Origin: Eubacterium sp.
GTDB taxonomy: Bacteria; Bacillota; Clostridia; Peptostreptococcales; Anaerovoracaceae
Length of the DNA: 62,438 bases
Assembly: GCA_017511535.1 (NCBI GenBank)
Contig: JAFWJS010000043.1
Location: forward strand, 1-62,438
Direction: 5' to 3'
Positions 9,821 to 17,657 of this stretch are shown here, piece by piece; the stretch's first letter is position 1, and each line of letters begins with the position of its first letter. The notes beneath the pieces are model-generated. The model was not told where the DNA came from and did not search any database. It saw nothing but the letters and a program-made list of their open reading frames with translations. The position numbers and the translations under genes are program-made.

Positions 9821-11410
9821 ATGAGACAGACAGCGACCAAGATCTTCAACACAGTTTTTACAAGGTTCAATATCACGGTTTTCCTGGTATTGCTGCAGGC
9901 AGGGTATTTTGCCCTGCTTGTTTTCCGTCTCGATTCTTATGCGGACTGGGCGACTGCGCTGAACAGGGCGATCGGGATCGTCTGCTCCATCTATATCATA
10001 TGGCGCGACTACAATCCCGCGTACAAGATAAGCTGGCTGTTTTTCATCGGAGTCCTCCCGTCGCTCGGAGTCGTGAGCTATGTGATCTTCGGAGGCAAGA
10101 GGCCGTCGAGACGTCTCAGGAAGACGCTTGCGCCGCTGGATAAGGAACACATGAAAGATCTGGAGCAGACCGACGATATAAGCGGCCTGGCTGAGCCGCG
10201 GATCCGGAAGACATGCAGCTACATCCATGATTACGGGACATTCCCGGCATGGAAAGATACCGGCGCGAAATACTATTCGCTCGGCGACGATCTGTATCCT
10301 GACCTGCTCGACGATCTGAAGAAGGCAGAGCGCTTCATATTCCTTGAATTCTTTATAATCGGCGGGGGAGAGATGTGGGGCGGCATCGAGTCCATCCTCC
10401 GTGAGAAAGCGGCGGCCGGCGTGGACGTCCGCGTGATATATGATGACGTCGGCTCCATCAAAGTCCTTCCGAGGAATTTCCAGAAGAACCTGGAGGCCGC
10501 AGGCATCAAAGTCATTACTTTCAATCCTGTGCTTCCGCTCCTTACGTTTGCGTATAATAACAGAGACCACAGAAAGATCGTAGTGATAGACGGAGATCTC
10601 GGATATACGGGAGGCTTCAATCTGGCAGACGAATATATAAACAGGAAGAAGCGCTTCGGACACTGGAAGGACTGCGGCATAAGGCTTGAGGGTAACGCTG
10701 TATGGAACCTGACAGTCATGTTCCTGAATATGTGGAACGCGTTCAGAAAGACAGACGATGTATATGACGCATTCAGGCCTGCGGGTATCCGGACGGATGA
10801 ATCTCTTCTGACTGAGACATCTGAGGTATCAGTCACAGAAACACAGGCTGATCATGCCGCGTTACCTGGCATAGTCCAGCCATACGGCGATTCGCCGCTT
10901 GATGAAGAACACGTCGGTGAGTTTGTCTATCTGGACATGATCAACCAGGCGAAAGATTACCTGTATATATACACGCCGTACCTGCTGATCGACAATGAGA
11001 TGCAGGTAGCGCTTGAGATGGCGGTAAAGCGCGGAGTCAGGATCACGATAGTGACGCCGCATATACCTGACAAGCCGCTCGTCTTCGCGATAACCCGGTC
11101 ATACTATGAAGGGCTCGTGCATAACAAGGTACAGGTGATGGAATACACCAGAGGATTCGTTCATTCCAAGGTATTCGTAGCGGATGACAGGATGGCGGCA
11201 GTCGGAACGATAAACGTTGATTTCCGCAGCTTCTTCTTCCATTTTGAAGACGCTGTATTCCTTGTTGATTCACCCTGCATCAGTGACATCCGGCGCGACT
11301 TTGAGGAGACATTCGACATATGTACGCCTGTCACGACGAACTTCATGAACCACAGGATCCTGAGCAAGATCGCGGGAGTAGTACTGCGCGTGCTGGCGCC
11401 TTTGATGTAA
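9821..11410 (+). CDS. cls: Cardiolipin synthase, phospholipase D superfamily
   Basis: The 529-residue product has two N-terminal transmembrane helices (around residues 10-30 and 37-85) and two phospholipase D HxK motifs. These are HRKIVVIDGDLGYTGGFN with His250, and HSKVFVADDRMAAVGTINVD with His448. This is the bacterial ClsA-type layout. It joins two phosphatidylglycerol molecules to make cardiolipin plus glycerol at the membrane. A stretch near residue 330 is poorly conserved, Ser/Thr-rich and probably a loop. The gene begins eight bases after serS with only a weak ribosome-binding site, so translational coupling to serS is plausible. Confidence 0.93.
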   Translation: MRQTATKIFNTVFTRFNITVFLVLLQAGYFALLVFRLDSYADWATALNRAIGIVCSIYIIWRDYNPAYKISWLFFIGVLPSLGVVSYVIFGGKRPSRRLRKTLAPLDKEHMKDLEQTDDISGLAEPRIRKTCSYIHDYGTFPAWKDTGAKYYSLGDDLYPDLLDDLKKAERFIFLEFFIIGGGEMWGGIESILREKAAAGVDVRVIYDDVGSIKVLPRNFQKNLEAAGIKVITFNPVLPLLTFAYNNRDHRKIVVIDGDLGYTGGFNLADEYINRKKRFGHWKDCGIRLEGNAVWNLTVMFLNMWNAFRKTDDVYDAFRPAGIRTDESLLTETSEVSVTETQADHAALPGIVQPYGDSPLDEEHVGEFVYLDMINQAKDYLYIYTPYLLIDNEMQVALEMAVKRGVRITIVTPHIPDKPLVFAITRSYYEGLVHNKVQVMEYTRGFVHSKVFVADDRMAAVGTINVDFRSFFFHFEDAVFLVDSPCISDIRRDFEETFDICTPVTTNFMNHRILSKIAGVVLRVLAPLM

Positions 11411-11424
11411 CGGTAAAGGAGTAG

Positions 11425-12684
11425 ATGGGTTTGGCGGAATGTAAGTCACTGCCTGAATTTCTTGAGGCTCACAGAAAAGAAGAGAAAGCGTCGTTCCATA
11501 TGCCGGGCCATAAAGGGCAGGCGTTCTTCACGCGTCTTGGATATGAGGGAGCCGGCATGGCAGACGCGGCGGATCTCGATATCACGGAGATCCCCGGAGC
11601 CGACGACCTCAGGCACCCGGCAGGAGTGATCAAAGCCATATCAGACAGGTATTCAAAGCTGTACGGAAGCAGACGGTCGTTCATCTCTGTCAACGGGAGC
11701 AGCGCTCCCATAATGGCCGCGGTCATGTCTGTGACCGGAAGAGGCCGGAAGATAATAGCGGCGTCGGACTGCCACATATCAGTACAGAACGGCATCAGGC
11801 TTGCCGGGGCAGAGGCGCTTTATATAGAGCCTGAAAGGATCGGATTTGGCGGTCAGCTGCATGAGGAAGAAGTATCTGCGGCGCCTGGTCAGATATCAGA
11901 CGGAGACAGGCAGGGGATACCGGGAGGCGTGAGCGCTGAAAAGATAGGAGCTCTTCTTGATAAGCATGAAGACGCTGACGCGGTGATCTTCCCGAGCCCG
12001 AACTATTTCGGGATCATGAGCGATGTCGCGGCTGCTGCTGAAGAAGTACACAGACGCGGCAGGATCCTTATCGTGGATCAGGCGCACGGCGCTCATCTGA
12101 AGATGTTCTCTGAAGCATACGGCGGCGCAGAGTGCGGCGCTGACAGGTCGCTTCCCGCTCCGGCTGAGGAATGCGGAGCCGACATAGTGATCGACAGCAC
12201 ACATAAGACGATGGCGTCGTTCACGCAGTCTGCGGTCGTAAATATTTTCGGAGACAGAGTGGATGCTGAAGAATACGAGCAGGCGCTCCTGATGCTTGAG
12301 AGCACCAGCCCGTCATATATACTGATGGATTCGCTGGCTGTGAATGCTGAGATAACGGAAGAGCATGGAAGCACGCTGGCGAAGGCCTGGAAGGAAGATC
12401 TGGACTGTTTTTACAGTGAGGTAGTGAATATCAGCGGCATAAGGGCGCTCACAAGGCAGATGGTCCCGGGAGGGCTTTTTGACGAGACCAAGATCGTGCT
12501 TGATTTCAGCGGTCTCGGCATGAGCGGTAGTGAGGCTGAAGATGCCCTGACAGAAAGAGGCGTATATCCTGAATTCTGTACGGGTACAGTCGTGATGTGC
12601 CTGACAGGGATAGGAAACGTAAGAAAAGACTATGAAAAACTGCTGGACGCTCTGAAAGACATATCAGCTGCGGCAGGCAGATGA
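11425..12684 (+). CDS. Orn/Lys/Arg decarboxylase major-domain protein (YaaO-like PLP enzyme)
   Basis: The 419-residue product matches the major domain of the fold-type I Orn/Lys/Arg decarboxylases. It has FHMPGHKGQ near residue 30, DLDITEIPGADDLRHP, an aspartate that stacks on PLP in IVDQAHGAH, and the Schiff-base lysine in DSTHKTMASFTQ (Lys261). It lacks the large N-terminal wing and C-terminal domain of the inducible enterobacterial decarboxylases, like Bacillus YaaO. It probably decarboxylates a basic amino acid for polyamine synthesis, but the sequence does not fix the substrate. The start follows AAAGGAG. An RnfD-like gene follows after four bases, so they are in one operon. Confidence 0.85.
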   Translation: MGLAECKSLPEFLEAHRKEEKASFHMPGHKGQAFFTRLGYEGAGMADAADLDITEIPGADDLRHPAGVIKAISDRYSKLYGSRRSFISVNGSSAPIMAAVMSVTGRGRKIIAASDCHISVQNGIRLAGAEALYIEPERIGFGGQLHEEEVSAAPGQISDGDRQGIPGGVSAEKIGALLDKHEDADAVIFPSPNYFGIMSDVAAAAEEVHRRGRILIVDQAHGAHLKMFSEAYGGAECGADRSLPAPAEECGADIVIDSTHKTMASFTQSAVVNIFGDRVDAEEYEQALLMLESTSPSYILMDSLAVNAEITEEHGSTLAKAWKEDLDCFYSEVVNISGIRALTRQMVPGGLFDETKIVLDFSGLGMSGSEAEDALTERGVYPEFCTGTVVMCLTGIGNVRKDYEKLLDALKDISAAAGR

Positions 12685-12688
12685 GATC

Positions 12689-13720
12689 ATGGAGATAAGA
12701 AAATTGACAGACGTATACGATACACAGCAGAAGATGGTCCTTATGACAGCGGCGCTGGTGCCGTCGCTTATGATGGGCATCTATATTTTCGGAGCAGAGG
12801 CCCTTATTCTGACTTTAGTATGCGTGGTTTCCGCGTCAGCCGCAGACTGGCTGACGGGAAAGGCGCTTGCGTCGCTCAGAAAACAGAAAGCGGGAGGCAC
12901 ACAGCCTTCGGGCAATATACTGTCGTATCCGGCAGACGGCCTTTTCCACGGCGCGTATTCGGGCGACATACGCGACATGACAGCTGTAGTGACCGGCATG
13001 ATACTTGCGTTCAGTCTTCCGGCGAGGCTCCCTCTCTGGATAGCGGCCCTGGGATCCGTCACGGCGATAGTCGTGTTCAAATATCTTCTCGGCGGCCTGA
13101 TGGACAGGGTGGCGTGTCCCGCGCTTGCGGCCAGGATCATGATGCTTCTTGCTTTCAGAAAGCAGATGACAGAGTGGCCGCTGAATGATTTCGTCAAGAC
13201 GAGCTATGATGAGCCGGGCGCGGTGAGCGGATCTACTCCTCTCACGATGCTTGCTGAAGGCAAGGAGATACCGGGGCTTCTGAGGATGTTCATCGGATTC
13301 GTGAGCGGACCGTGCGGAGCGGCAAGCGTTGCCGCGATCCTTATCGGCGGTCTGTATCTGATATGGAAGAAGATCATATCTCCGAAGGTCCCGGCAGCTA
13401 TAGCAGCAGTCGTTTTCATTTCCGCGCTCGTATATTATATCTTCGCGGGAAACGCAGGCGAGGTAATGAACGGTATGGGGCGAAGCGCTCTGTATATGGC
13501 GGTATTTCATCTTTTCACAGGAGGAGTCCTGTTCACAGCTTTCTTCTGCGCTCCGCTCTGTGAAGCAGCGCTGAAAAGCAGCAGGAGACTGGCAGTCTAT
13601 GCCGCGGGCATCGGCCTTATCACGATGGCGGTCAGGATATGGGGAACTTTTGAAGACGGCGCGGCGCTTGCTGTGGTCGTAATGAATATAGCGATGTATA
13701 TGATCAGGGAGAAAAAATGA
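12689..13720 (+). CDS. RnfD/NqrB-like membrane protein with a probable covalent FMN site
   Basis: The 343-residue product has eight to nine membrane helices and the NQR2/RnfD/RnfE layout. The segment after the fourth helix contains GAVSGSTPLTML. In RnfD and NqrB the matching S/T-G-A-T motif carries FMN joined to threonine through a phosphoester; here the candidate residue is Thr183, close to the position in studied RnfD proteins. RnfD is a membrane subunit of the Rnf ferredoxin:NAD oxidoreductase. No rnfA, B, C, E or G gene lies nearby, so this is an orphan copy or part of another flavin-based chain. The gene lies between a PLP decarboxylase and an unknown protein and overlaps the latter by four bases. 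Confidence 0.72.
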   Translation: MEIRKLTDVYDTQQKMVLMTAALVPSLMMGIYIFGAEALILTLVCVVSASAADWLTGKALASLRKQKAGGTQPSGNILSYPADGLFHGAYSGDIRDMTAVVTGMILAFSLPARLPLWIAALGSVTAIVVFKYLLGGLMDRVACPALAARIMMLLAFRKQMTEWPLNDFVKTSYDEPGAVSGSTPLTMLAEGKEIPGLLRMFIGFVSGPCGAASVAAILIGGLYLIWKKIISPKVPAAIAAVVFISALVYYIFAGNAGEVMNGMGRSALYMAVFHLFTGGVLFTAFFCAPLCEAALKSSRRLAVYAAGIGLITMAVRIWGTFEDGAALAVVVMNIAMYMIREKK

Positions 13721-15357
13721 GCCTTTATTTTTCTTTGCAGCTTTTCAGACTGGATGATACAGATAGTAAGCCCGAGCCTTATCGTGTCGTAAATGTTGAC
13801 ATAGAAGACGGATCTGTGAAGCTGAAGTCAGAAGAGTCCGCTTCTGAGAACAGTTTCGAAGTCAAGCTCGGAGAGCAGATGTCAAATGAGTTCCTTATCC
13901 AGACTGAGCGTCTGGAAATAAGGAAGTGGAACCCGATGTATTATTCTCCTGCGTACGCCGGAGAGTATAAATGCTCGTGGGTGCTCGATTACAGCGGGCT
14001 GAATGGTGAGAGCACGATGCGCTCAGGCGTAGGTACGTATCCTAAGAAGTGGCAGATGCTCATGGATCTGATCGATTCTCTGAACGACAGGAAGAAGCTG
14101 CTTCAGGAGAATGCGGGGATCGCTTCCGAATACGCGGGACAGATGATCTCAGGAAAGCCGGGCAGCGCTGAAGCTGCAGCTGTCTCCGGCGTTCTTGATA
14201 CAGTAAATATTCTCTCTGCGATGCAGATGCCTCAGGATGTTATTGCCGCAGGGATACTCAGAAGTATCTTCAAAGCGGGTTTTGATGCTGACGCAGACCC
14301 TGCAGCAGGGCCGGACAGTACAGGCGCTGCCGGCTTCGCCAGAGAGAATTTTGACAAGACAGTCTCAGATATGCTGGCGCTGTTCGGGGATGAAACAGGT
14401 ATGGAACCCGCGGTGAGGCGCGTAGCGCTGATCGAGAAGGTGAAGTCTTCAGACAGCCTGTACTTCAAGCGGCTTGTGCTCGCAGAGACACTGAGCGACC
14501 TTGTTTCAGTAAAGGCGAAGATGGATATGGGGAAGGGCTTTGACGACCCTGCGATGGAAAAGGGTGAGATGGGTATATATTACGCCCAGATGATATCAGC
14601 CCTTGAGATCCTCGGCGGGGATAAAAAAGCAGGCGCGATGTACCAGAAGCTGATCGATCTGTATAAGACGGTCTTTGTTTCATATTATCTTGACTCGGTG
14701 AACGGCGTGATCTATCAGACACAAGGCGGCGCGGCCGGAGTCGCTCTGAAAAGAGGCGAGTATGACTGGTACGCTATGGATGGAGATATCCCGCCTGAAG
14801 CGGAATTCATACGGAAGGATCTTGCATTGTTCCTGGCAGGCCTGTGGCGCCGTGAAGCAGATGAGACACTGGTGAAAGACGGCAATAAGGCAGGAGTGTA
14901 CGACGTTCCTGATATCACTGTGATGAAGGTCGTTATGGGTAAAGCTGCTTCGGAGAAAGACCATAAAGACAACGAGGTGGTGCTTTCAGTACTGCGCAGG
15001 ATGATAAGCGAGGATGAACAGATCCTTACTCCTATGCGCGCTGAAGAGCCGGACATGGAGCTTATTGAGAACGGCGAGATAGAAGACGTGAACTCTATCC
15101 CGGTGAGTTTCCTCGGACTGGAGGCAGACGACGGTAAGACCATGGCTGCCGTCTTTACTTCTCTGGAAGAGCTCGGTGAGATCGACGGGGCAGACGTAGA
15201 GGCTATCCCGGTCAGGATGATATTCGAGTTCGTAAGACACATGAAGCGGCTTGACGGCATCATGATAGACCCGTTCAGCGACCGCTTCACGATAAGTAAG
15301 GATAAGATCGCAGAGATACTGGATGATCTGAAGAAAGACAGCAAGCCGACGGCGTGA
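13717..15357 (+). CDS. Hypothetical protein, 546 residues, translationally coupled to the RnfD-like gene
   Basis: I do not recognise the family. The N-terminal 130 residues are beta-rich and contain a compact unit with WVLDYSGLNGEST and GVGTYPKKWQMLMDLIDSL. The rest is mostly helical and soluble, with no signal peptide or membrane helix. Alanine/glycine-rich loops occur around residues 150-210. The ATG sits inside the TGA of the upstream gene (ATGA overlap), so the two are translated together. The stop lies two bases from the stop of the convergent aminopeptidase gene. Its partner suggests a cytoplasmic accessory or regulatory role for the RnfD-like protein, but this is inference from position only. 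Confidence 0.7.
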   Translation: MSLYFSLQLFRLDDTDSKPEPYRVVNVDIEDGSVKLKSEESASENSFEVKLGEQMSNEFLIQTERLEIRKWNPMYYSPAYAGEYKCSWVLDYSGLNGESTMRSGVGTYPKKWQMLMDLIDSLNDRKKLLQENAGIASEYAGQMISGKPGSAEAAAVSGVLDTVNILSAMQMPQDVIAAGILRSIFKAGFDADADPAAGPDSTGAAGFARENFDKTVSDMLALFGDETGMEPAVRRVALIEKVKSSDSLYFKRLVLAETLSDLVSVKAKMDMGKGFDDPAMEKGEMGIYYAQMISALEILGGDKKAGAMYQKLIDLYKTVFVSYYLDSVNGVIYQTQGGAAGVALKRGEYDWYAMDGDIPPEAEFIRKDLALFLAGLWRREADETLVKDGNKAGVYDVPDITVMKVVMGKAASEKDHKDNEVVLSVLRRMISEDEQILTPMRAEEPDMELIENGEIEDVNSIPVSFLGLEADDGKTMAAVFTSLEELGEIDGADVEAIPVRMIFEFVRHMKRLDGIMIDPFSDRFTISKDKIAEILDDLKKDSKPTA

Positions 15358-15359
15358 TA

Positions 15360-17156
15360 TCAGCCGATCGGTCTGGTGACTTCCTTCAGCCATGCAGCTT
15401 CATCATCTGTGAGATATGGACTGACTGTCTCATAAACACGCTTATGATAAGCATTCAGCCAGCTCAGCTCTTCTTCTGTAAGCATTTCAGGTACTATTGC
15501 TTCCCTTTCAAGAGGTACGAGCGTGATGGTATCGAATGTACATTTCTGTTCATCTGAATCGCTTCCGGATGCAGTTTCAACGCATAGTATCTCGCTCTCG
15601 ATACGTACTCCGAATTCTCCCTCAAGATATATTCCCGGTTCGTCAGATGTTATCATACCCGGTACGATCGGCGTATCGGCGTTACGGAAGCTGATATAGT
15701 TAGGCCCTTCATGTACGCTCAGCACATGGCCTACGCCGTGCCCGGTACCGTGATTGTAATCCATGACCGCATCCTTCATCGGCGTCCTGGCGAGAAGGTC
15801 CAGCTCTTTTCCGGTGGTGCCTTTGCTGAAGACAGCCTTCGCAAGGTCGATATGTCCTTTCAGCACCAGCGTATAGCACTTACGCATCTTGTCCGTCAGA
15901 GGTCCGAGGGCGATAGTCCTCGTGATATCGGTAGTACCGTCGATATACTGACCGCCGCTGTCAAGAAGGAAGAATCCGTCCGGCTTAAGCTCAGTGTCCG
16001 ACTCGGGCGTCGGCTCGTAATGGATTATTGCGCCGTTTTCCATATATCCCGCGATCGTAGGGAAGCTCAGATCGAAGCATCCGTCCTGGGCGCGGCGGAA
16101 TGACTCCAGCTTATCGCAGGCAGACAGTTCTGTCAGAGGCCTGCGGGAGGCCGTTTTTTTCTGTTCTTTCATTTCCTGTTTGAGCCAGTAAATGAATTTT
16201 GTCTCTGCGACGCCGTCTTTCAGGTGTGCGTTTCTGGTCGCGCTGATCTCGGTCTCGTTCTTGACAGCTTTCATCATTTCCACAGGAGTCGGCTTTTCGA
16301 TCATTGAAATGCCCTGAACAGGCTTGAGAAGCGCATATGAGGATTTTGACGGATCAGCCCACAGGGTCTTGCTGCCGCAGATCTGGCTGAGCACATCGCC
16401 GGCCTTGTCGTAGTCCATGCATTTGACGGACAGACACTTCAGTTTCGATACAAGACCGTCGGACAGCGCTGAAGGAAGCGTGAAGAGGTAACACTCGTCA
16501 GCCGTAACGATCGCGTATGAATAGAACACCGGCGTGTCCTGCACGTCCGCACCGCGGAGGTTGAACAGCCACGCGGTCTCCATCAGGTCGCATATCAGAA
16601 GAACGTCAGCATGGTTTTCTGCCATGCGTTCTCTTACGTCAGCAAGTTTCTCCGGGAAAGATCTCCCTGCTGAAGTCAGCGGGAATACCCATATGTCAGA
16701 CGGGTCCAGGGCCGGTCTGTCTTCCCAGATCATGCCGACGAGGTCTTTATCAAAAACAATATCGCTGCAGATCTTCTCGAGTTCTGAGCCTTCTTTTGCT
16801 GTCATGGTGCGGCCGTCAAAGCCGAGCGTGACACCGCCTAGCTCTTTCAGCTTTTCCTGTATAGTCGGAACTCCGGGTTCTCCCATCTTCATGAGTCCGA
16901 TGCCGGAGCCTTCCAGTTCAGCCGCGGCCTGCAGGAAATAGCGGCCGTCTGTCCACAGCCATGCGTCGTCAGCCGTGACCAGTACGGTACCGGCGGAACC
17001 GGTGAATCCGGATATCCACTCTCTGCATTTAAAGTGGTCGTTGACATATTCGGATGCGTGATCGTCGTCCGACGGGATAAGGTATGCGCCGATACCGTAT
17101 TCCGCCATGAGCTTACGGAGTTCTGTTATTCTGTTCCTGATATTGTCGTTTGCCAT
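15360..17156 (-). CDS. Aminopeptidase P family protein (Xaa-Pro aminopeptidase, M24B)
   Basis: The 598-residue product has the long eukaryote-like aminopeptidase P layout with three parts. The first is an N-terminal creatinase-like domain (AYLIPSDDDHASEYVNDHF, WLWTDGRYFLQAAAEL), the second a middle domain, and the third a C-terminal pita-bread catalytic domain. Metal-binding motifs are visible: DGTTDITRT (two Asp), HGTGHGVGHVLSVHEGP (His), TSDEPGIYLEG (Glu) and GVRIESE (Glu). It removes the N-terminal residue from peptides with proline in second position, in the cytoplasm. A GGGAGG site precedes the start, and TATAAT is visible about 40 bases upstream on the minus strand without a convincing -35. 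Confidence 0.93.
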   Translation of the reverse strand: MANDNIRNRITELRKLMAEYGIGAYLIPSDDDHASEYVNDHFKCREWISGFTGSAGTVLVTADDAWLWTDGRYFLQAAAELEGSGIGLMKMGEPGVPTIQEKLKELGGVTLGFDGRTMTAKEGSELEKICSDIVFDKDLVGMIWEDRPALDPSDIWVFPLTSAGRSFPEKLADVRERMAENHADVLLICDLMETAWLFNLRGADVQDTPVFYSYAIVTADECYLFTLPSALSDGLVSKLKCLSVKCMDYDKAGDVLSQICGSKTLWADPSKSSYALLKPVQGISMIEKPTPVEMMKAVKNETEISATRNAHLKDGVAETKFIYWLKQEMKEQKKTASRRPLTELSACDKLESFRRAQDGCFDLSFPTIAGYMENGAIIHYEPTPESDTELKPDGFFLLDSGGQYIDGTTDITRTIALGPLTDKMRKCYTLVLKGHIDLAKAVFSKGTTGKELDLLARTPMKDAVMDYNHGTGHGVGHVLSVHEGPNYISFRNADTPIVPGMITSDEPGIYLEGEFGVRIESEILCVETASGSDSDEQKCTFDTITLVPLEREAIVPEMLTEEELSWLNAYHKRVYETVSPYLTDDEAAWLKEVTRPIG

Positions 17157-17252
17157 TGTATGTTGTCCTCCCAGGTGTTACTTGTGTTATTATATCATCT
17201 TTTATAAAGCAATTGCGAACTATATGGAAATATAAATTATATATGGTAAATA

Positions 17253-17281
17253 TTGACATATAATATGCTGCGTGATATATT
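17253..17281 (+). promoter_or_regulatory. Strong sigma-A promoter for the small TA-like locus
   Basis: A perfect TTGACA at 17253-17258 and TATATT at 17276-17281 have a 17-base spacer. It points away from the aminopeptidase gene and drives only the short region before the convergent helicase gene. Confidence 0.75.
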
Positions 17282-17378
17282 TTTTCTACCAGAAGGAAAG
17301 CAGGGGTGATTGGCCTTTTCCGTTATCGCGGTTTGCCGCCTGAAGGGGGCAGGCGAGATGACCCGAAAGGAGGATGCC

Positions 17379-17657
17379 ATGATGAGAGTAACGATCTCAT
17401 ACGCCAAAGGGGTATTGAGGATCACTATGATTATCAGGGTACGAAAAGACCACCCCGTAGTGATTGCGAACCAGGGTGGTCTAACCATCCAAAGGCCGAT
17501 CGCTGAGCGATTCCTTCTGGCTTTATTATATCATCACATCAACAGAAAGCAACACAGATCGCAGCAGATACTGAATAAATGCTGTGTCATCCGAGCAGAC
17601 TCATCAGCTCGTCCTTTGTCAGGCTCGCGAGTGATTCGGATGTGCCTGACAGGATAG
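17379..17657 (+). CDS. Candidate small toxin-like ORF of a type I TA-like locus
   Basis: A perfect AAAGGAGG at 17366-17373 lies five bases before ATG 17379 (a second ATG follows at once), which argues strongly that this spot is translated. The first 22 residues, MMRVTISYAKGVLRITMIIR, are short, hydrophobic and beta-prone with a basic end. That resembles the small VTI/ITI-type membrane peptides of Clostridia type I toxin loci. The frame then stays open for 92 codons through a terminator-like hairpin and into the antisense side of the helicase gene, which is odd; the natural end may have been lost by mutation near 17445. The 5' leader of about 90 bases is structured. The assignment rests on locus geometry, not on a recognised family. 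Confidence 0.4.
   Translation: MMRVTISYAKGVLRITMIIRVRKDHPVVIANQGGLTIQRPIAERFLLALLYHHINRKQHRSQQILNKCCVIRADSSARPLSGSRVIRMCLTG
17443..17517 (-). ncRNA. Candidate antisense RNA antitoxin (about 75 nt)
   Basis: On the minus strand a promoter at 17525-17552 would start RNA near 17517. A GC-rich hairpin (17482-17474 pairing with 17455-17447, AGACCACCC/GGGTGGTCT) followed by TTTT would end it near 17443. The RNA would be fully complementary to the 3' half of the facing small transcript. This matches the convergent geometry of RatA/TxpA-like loci. Confidence 0.45.
17487..17525 (+). terminator. Hairpin that may end the small plus-strand transcript
   Basis: An interrupted stem with CCA, AAGG and ATCGCT pairs AGCGAT, CCTT and TGG around a one-base centre and is followed by CTTTATT. 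The U-run is weak, so confidence is moderate. Confidence 0.35.
17525..17552 (-). promoter_or_regulatory. Antisense promoter facing the small ORF
   Basis: Read on the minus strand, TTGCTT (17552-17547) and a perfect TATAAT (17530-17525) are separated by 16 bases. They sit between the helicase stop and the hairpin of the small locus, pointing into the small transcript. Confidence 0.5.

Noticed and set aside
17306-17506. A second open frame (66 codons, starting GTG) across the small TA-like locus
   Set aside because: It starts from GTG with only a weak upstream purine run, its Arg/Pro/Gly-rich product resembles no small toxin, and the perfect AAAGGAGG serves the other frame.
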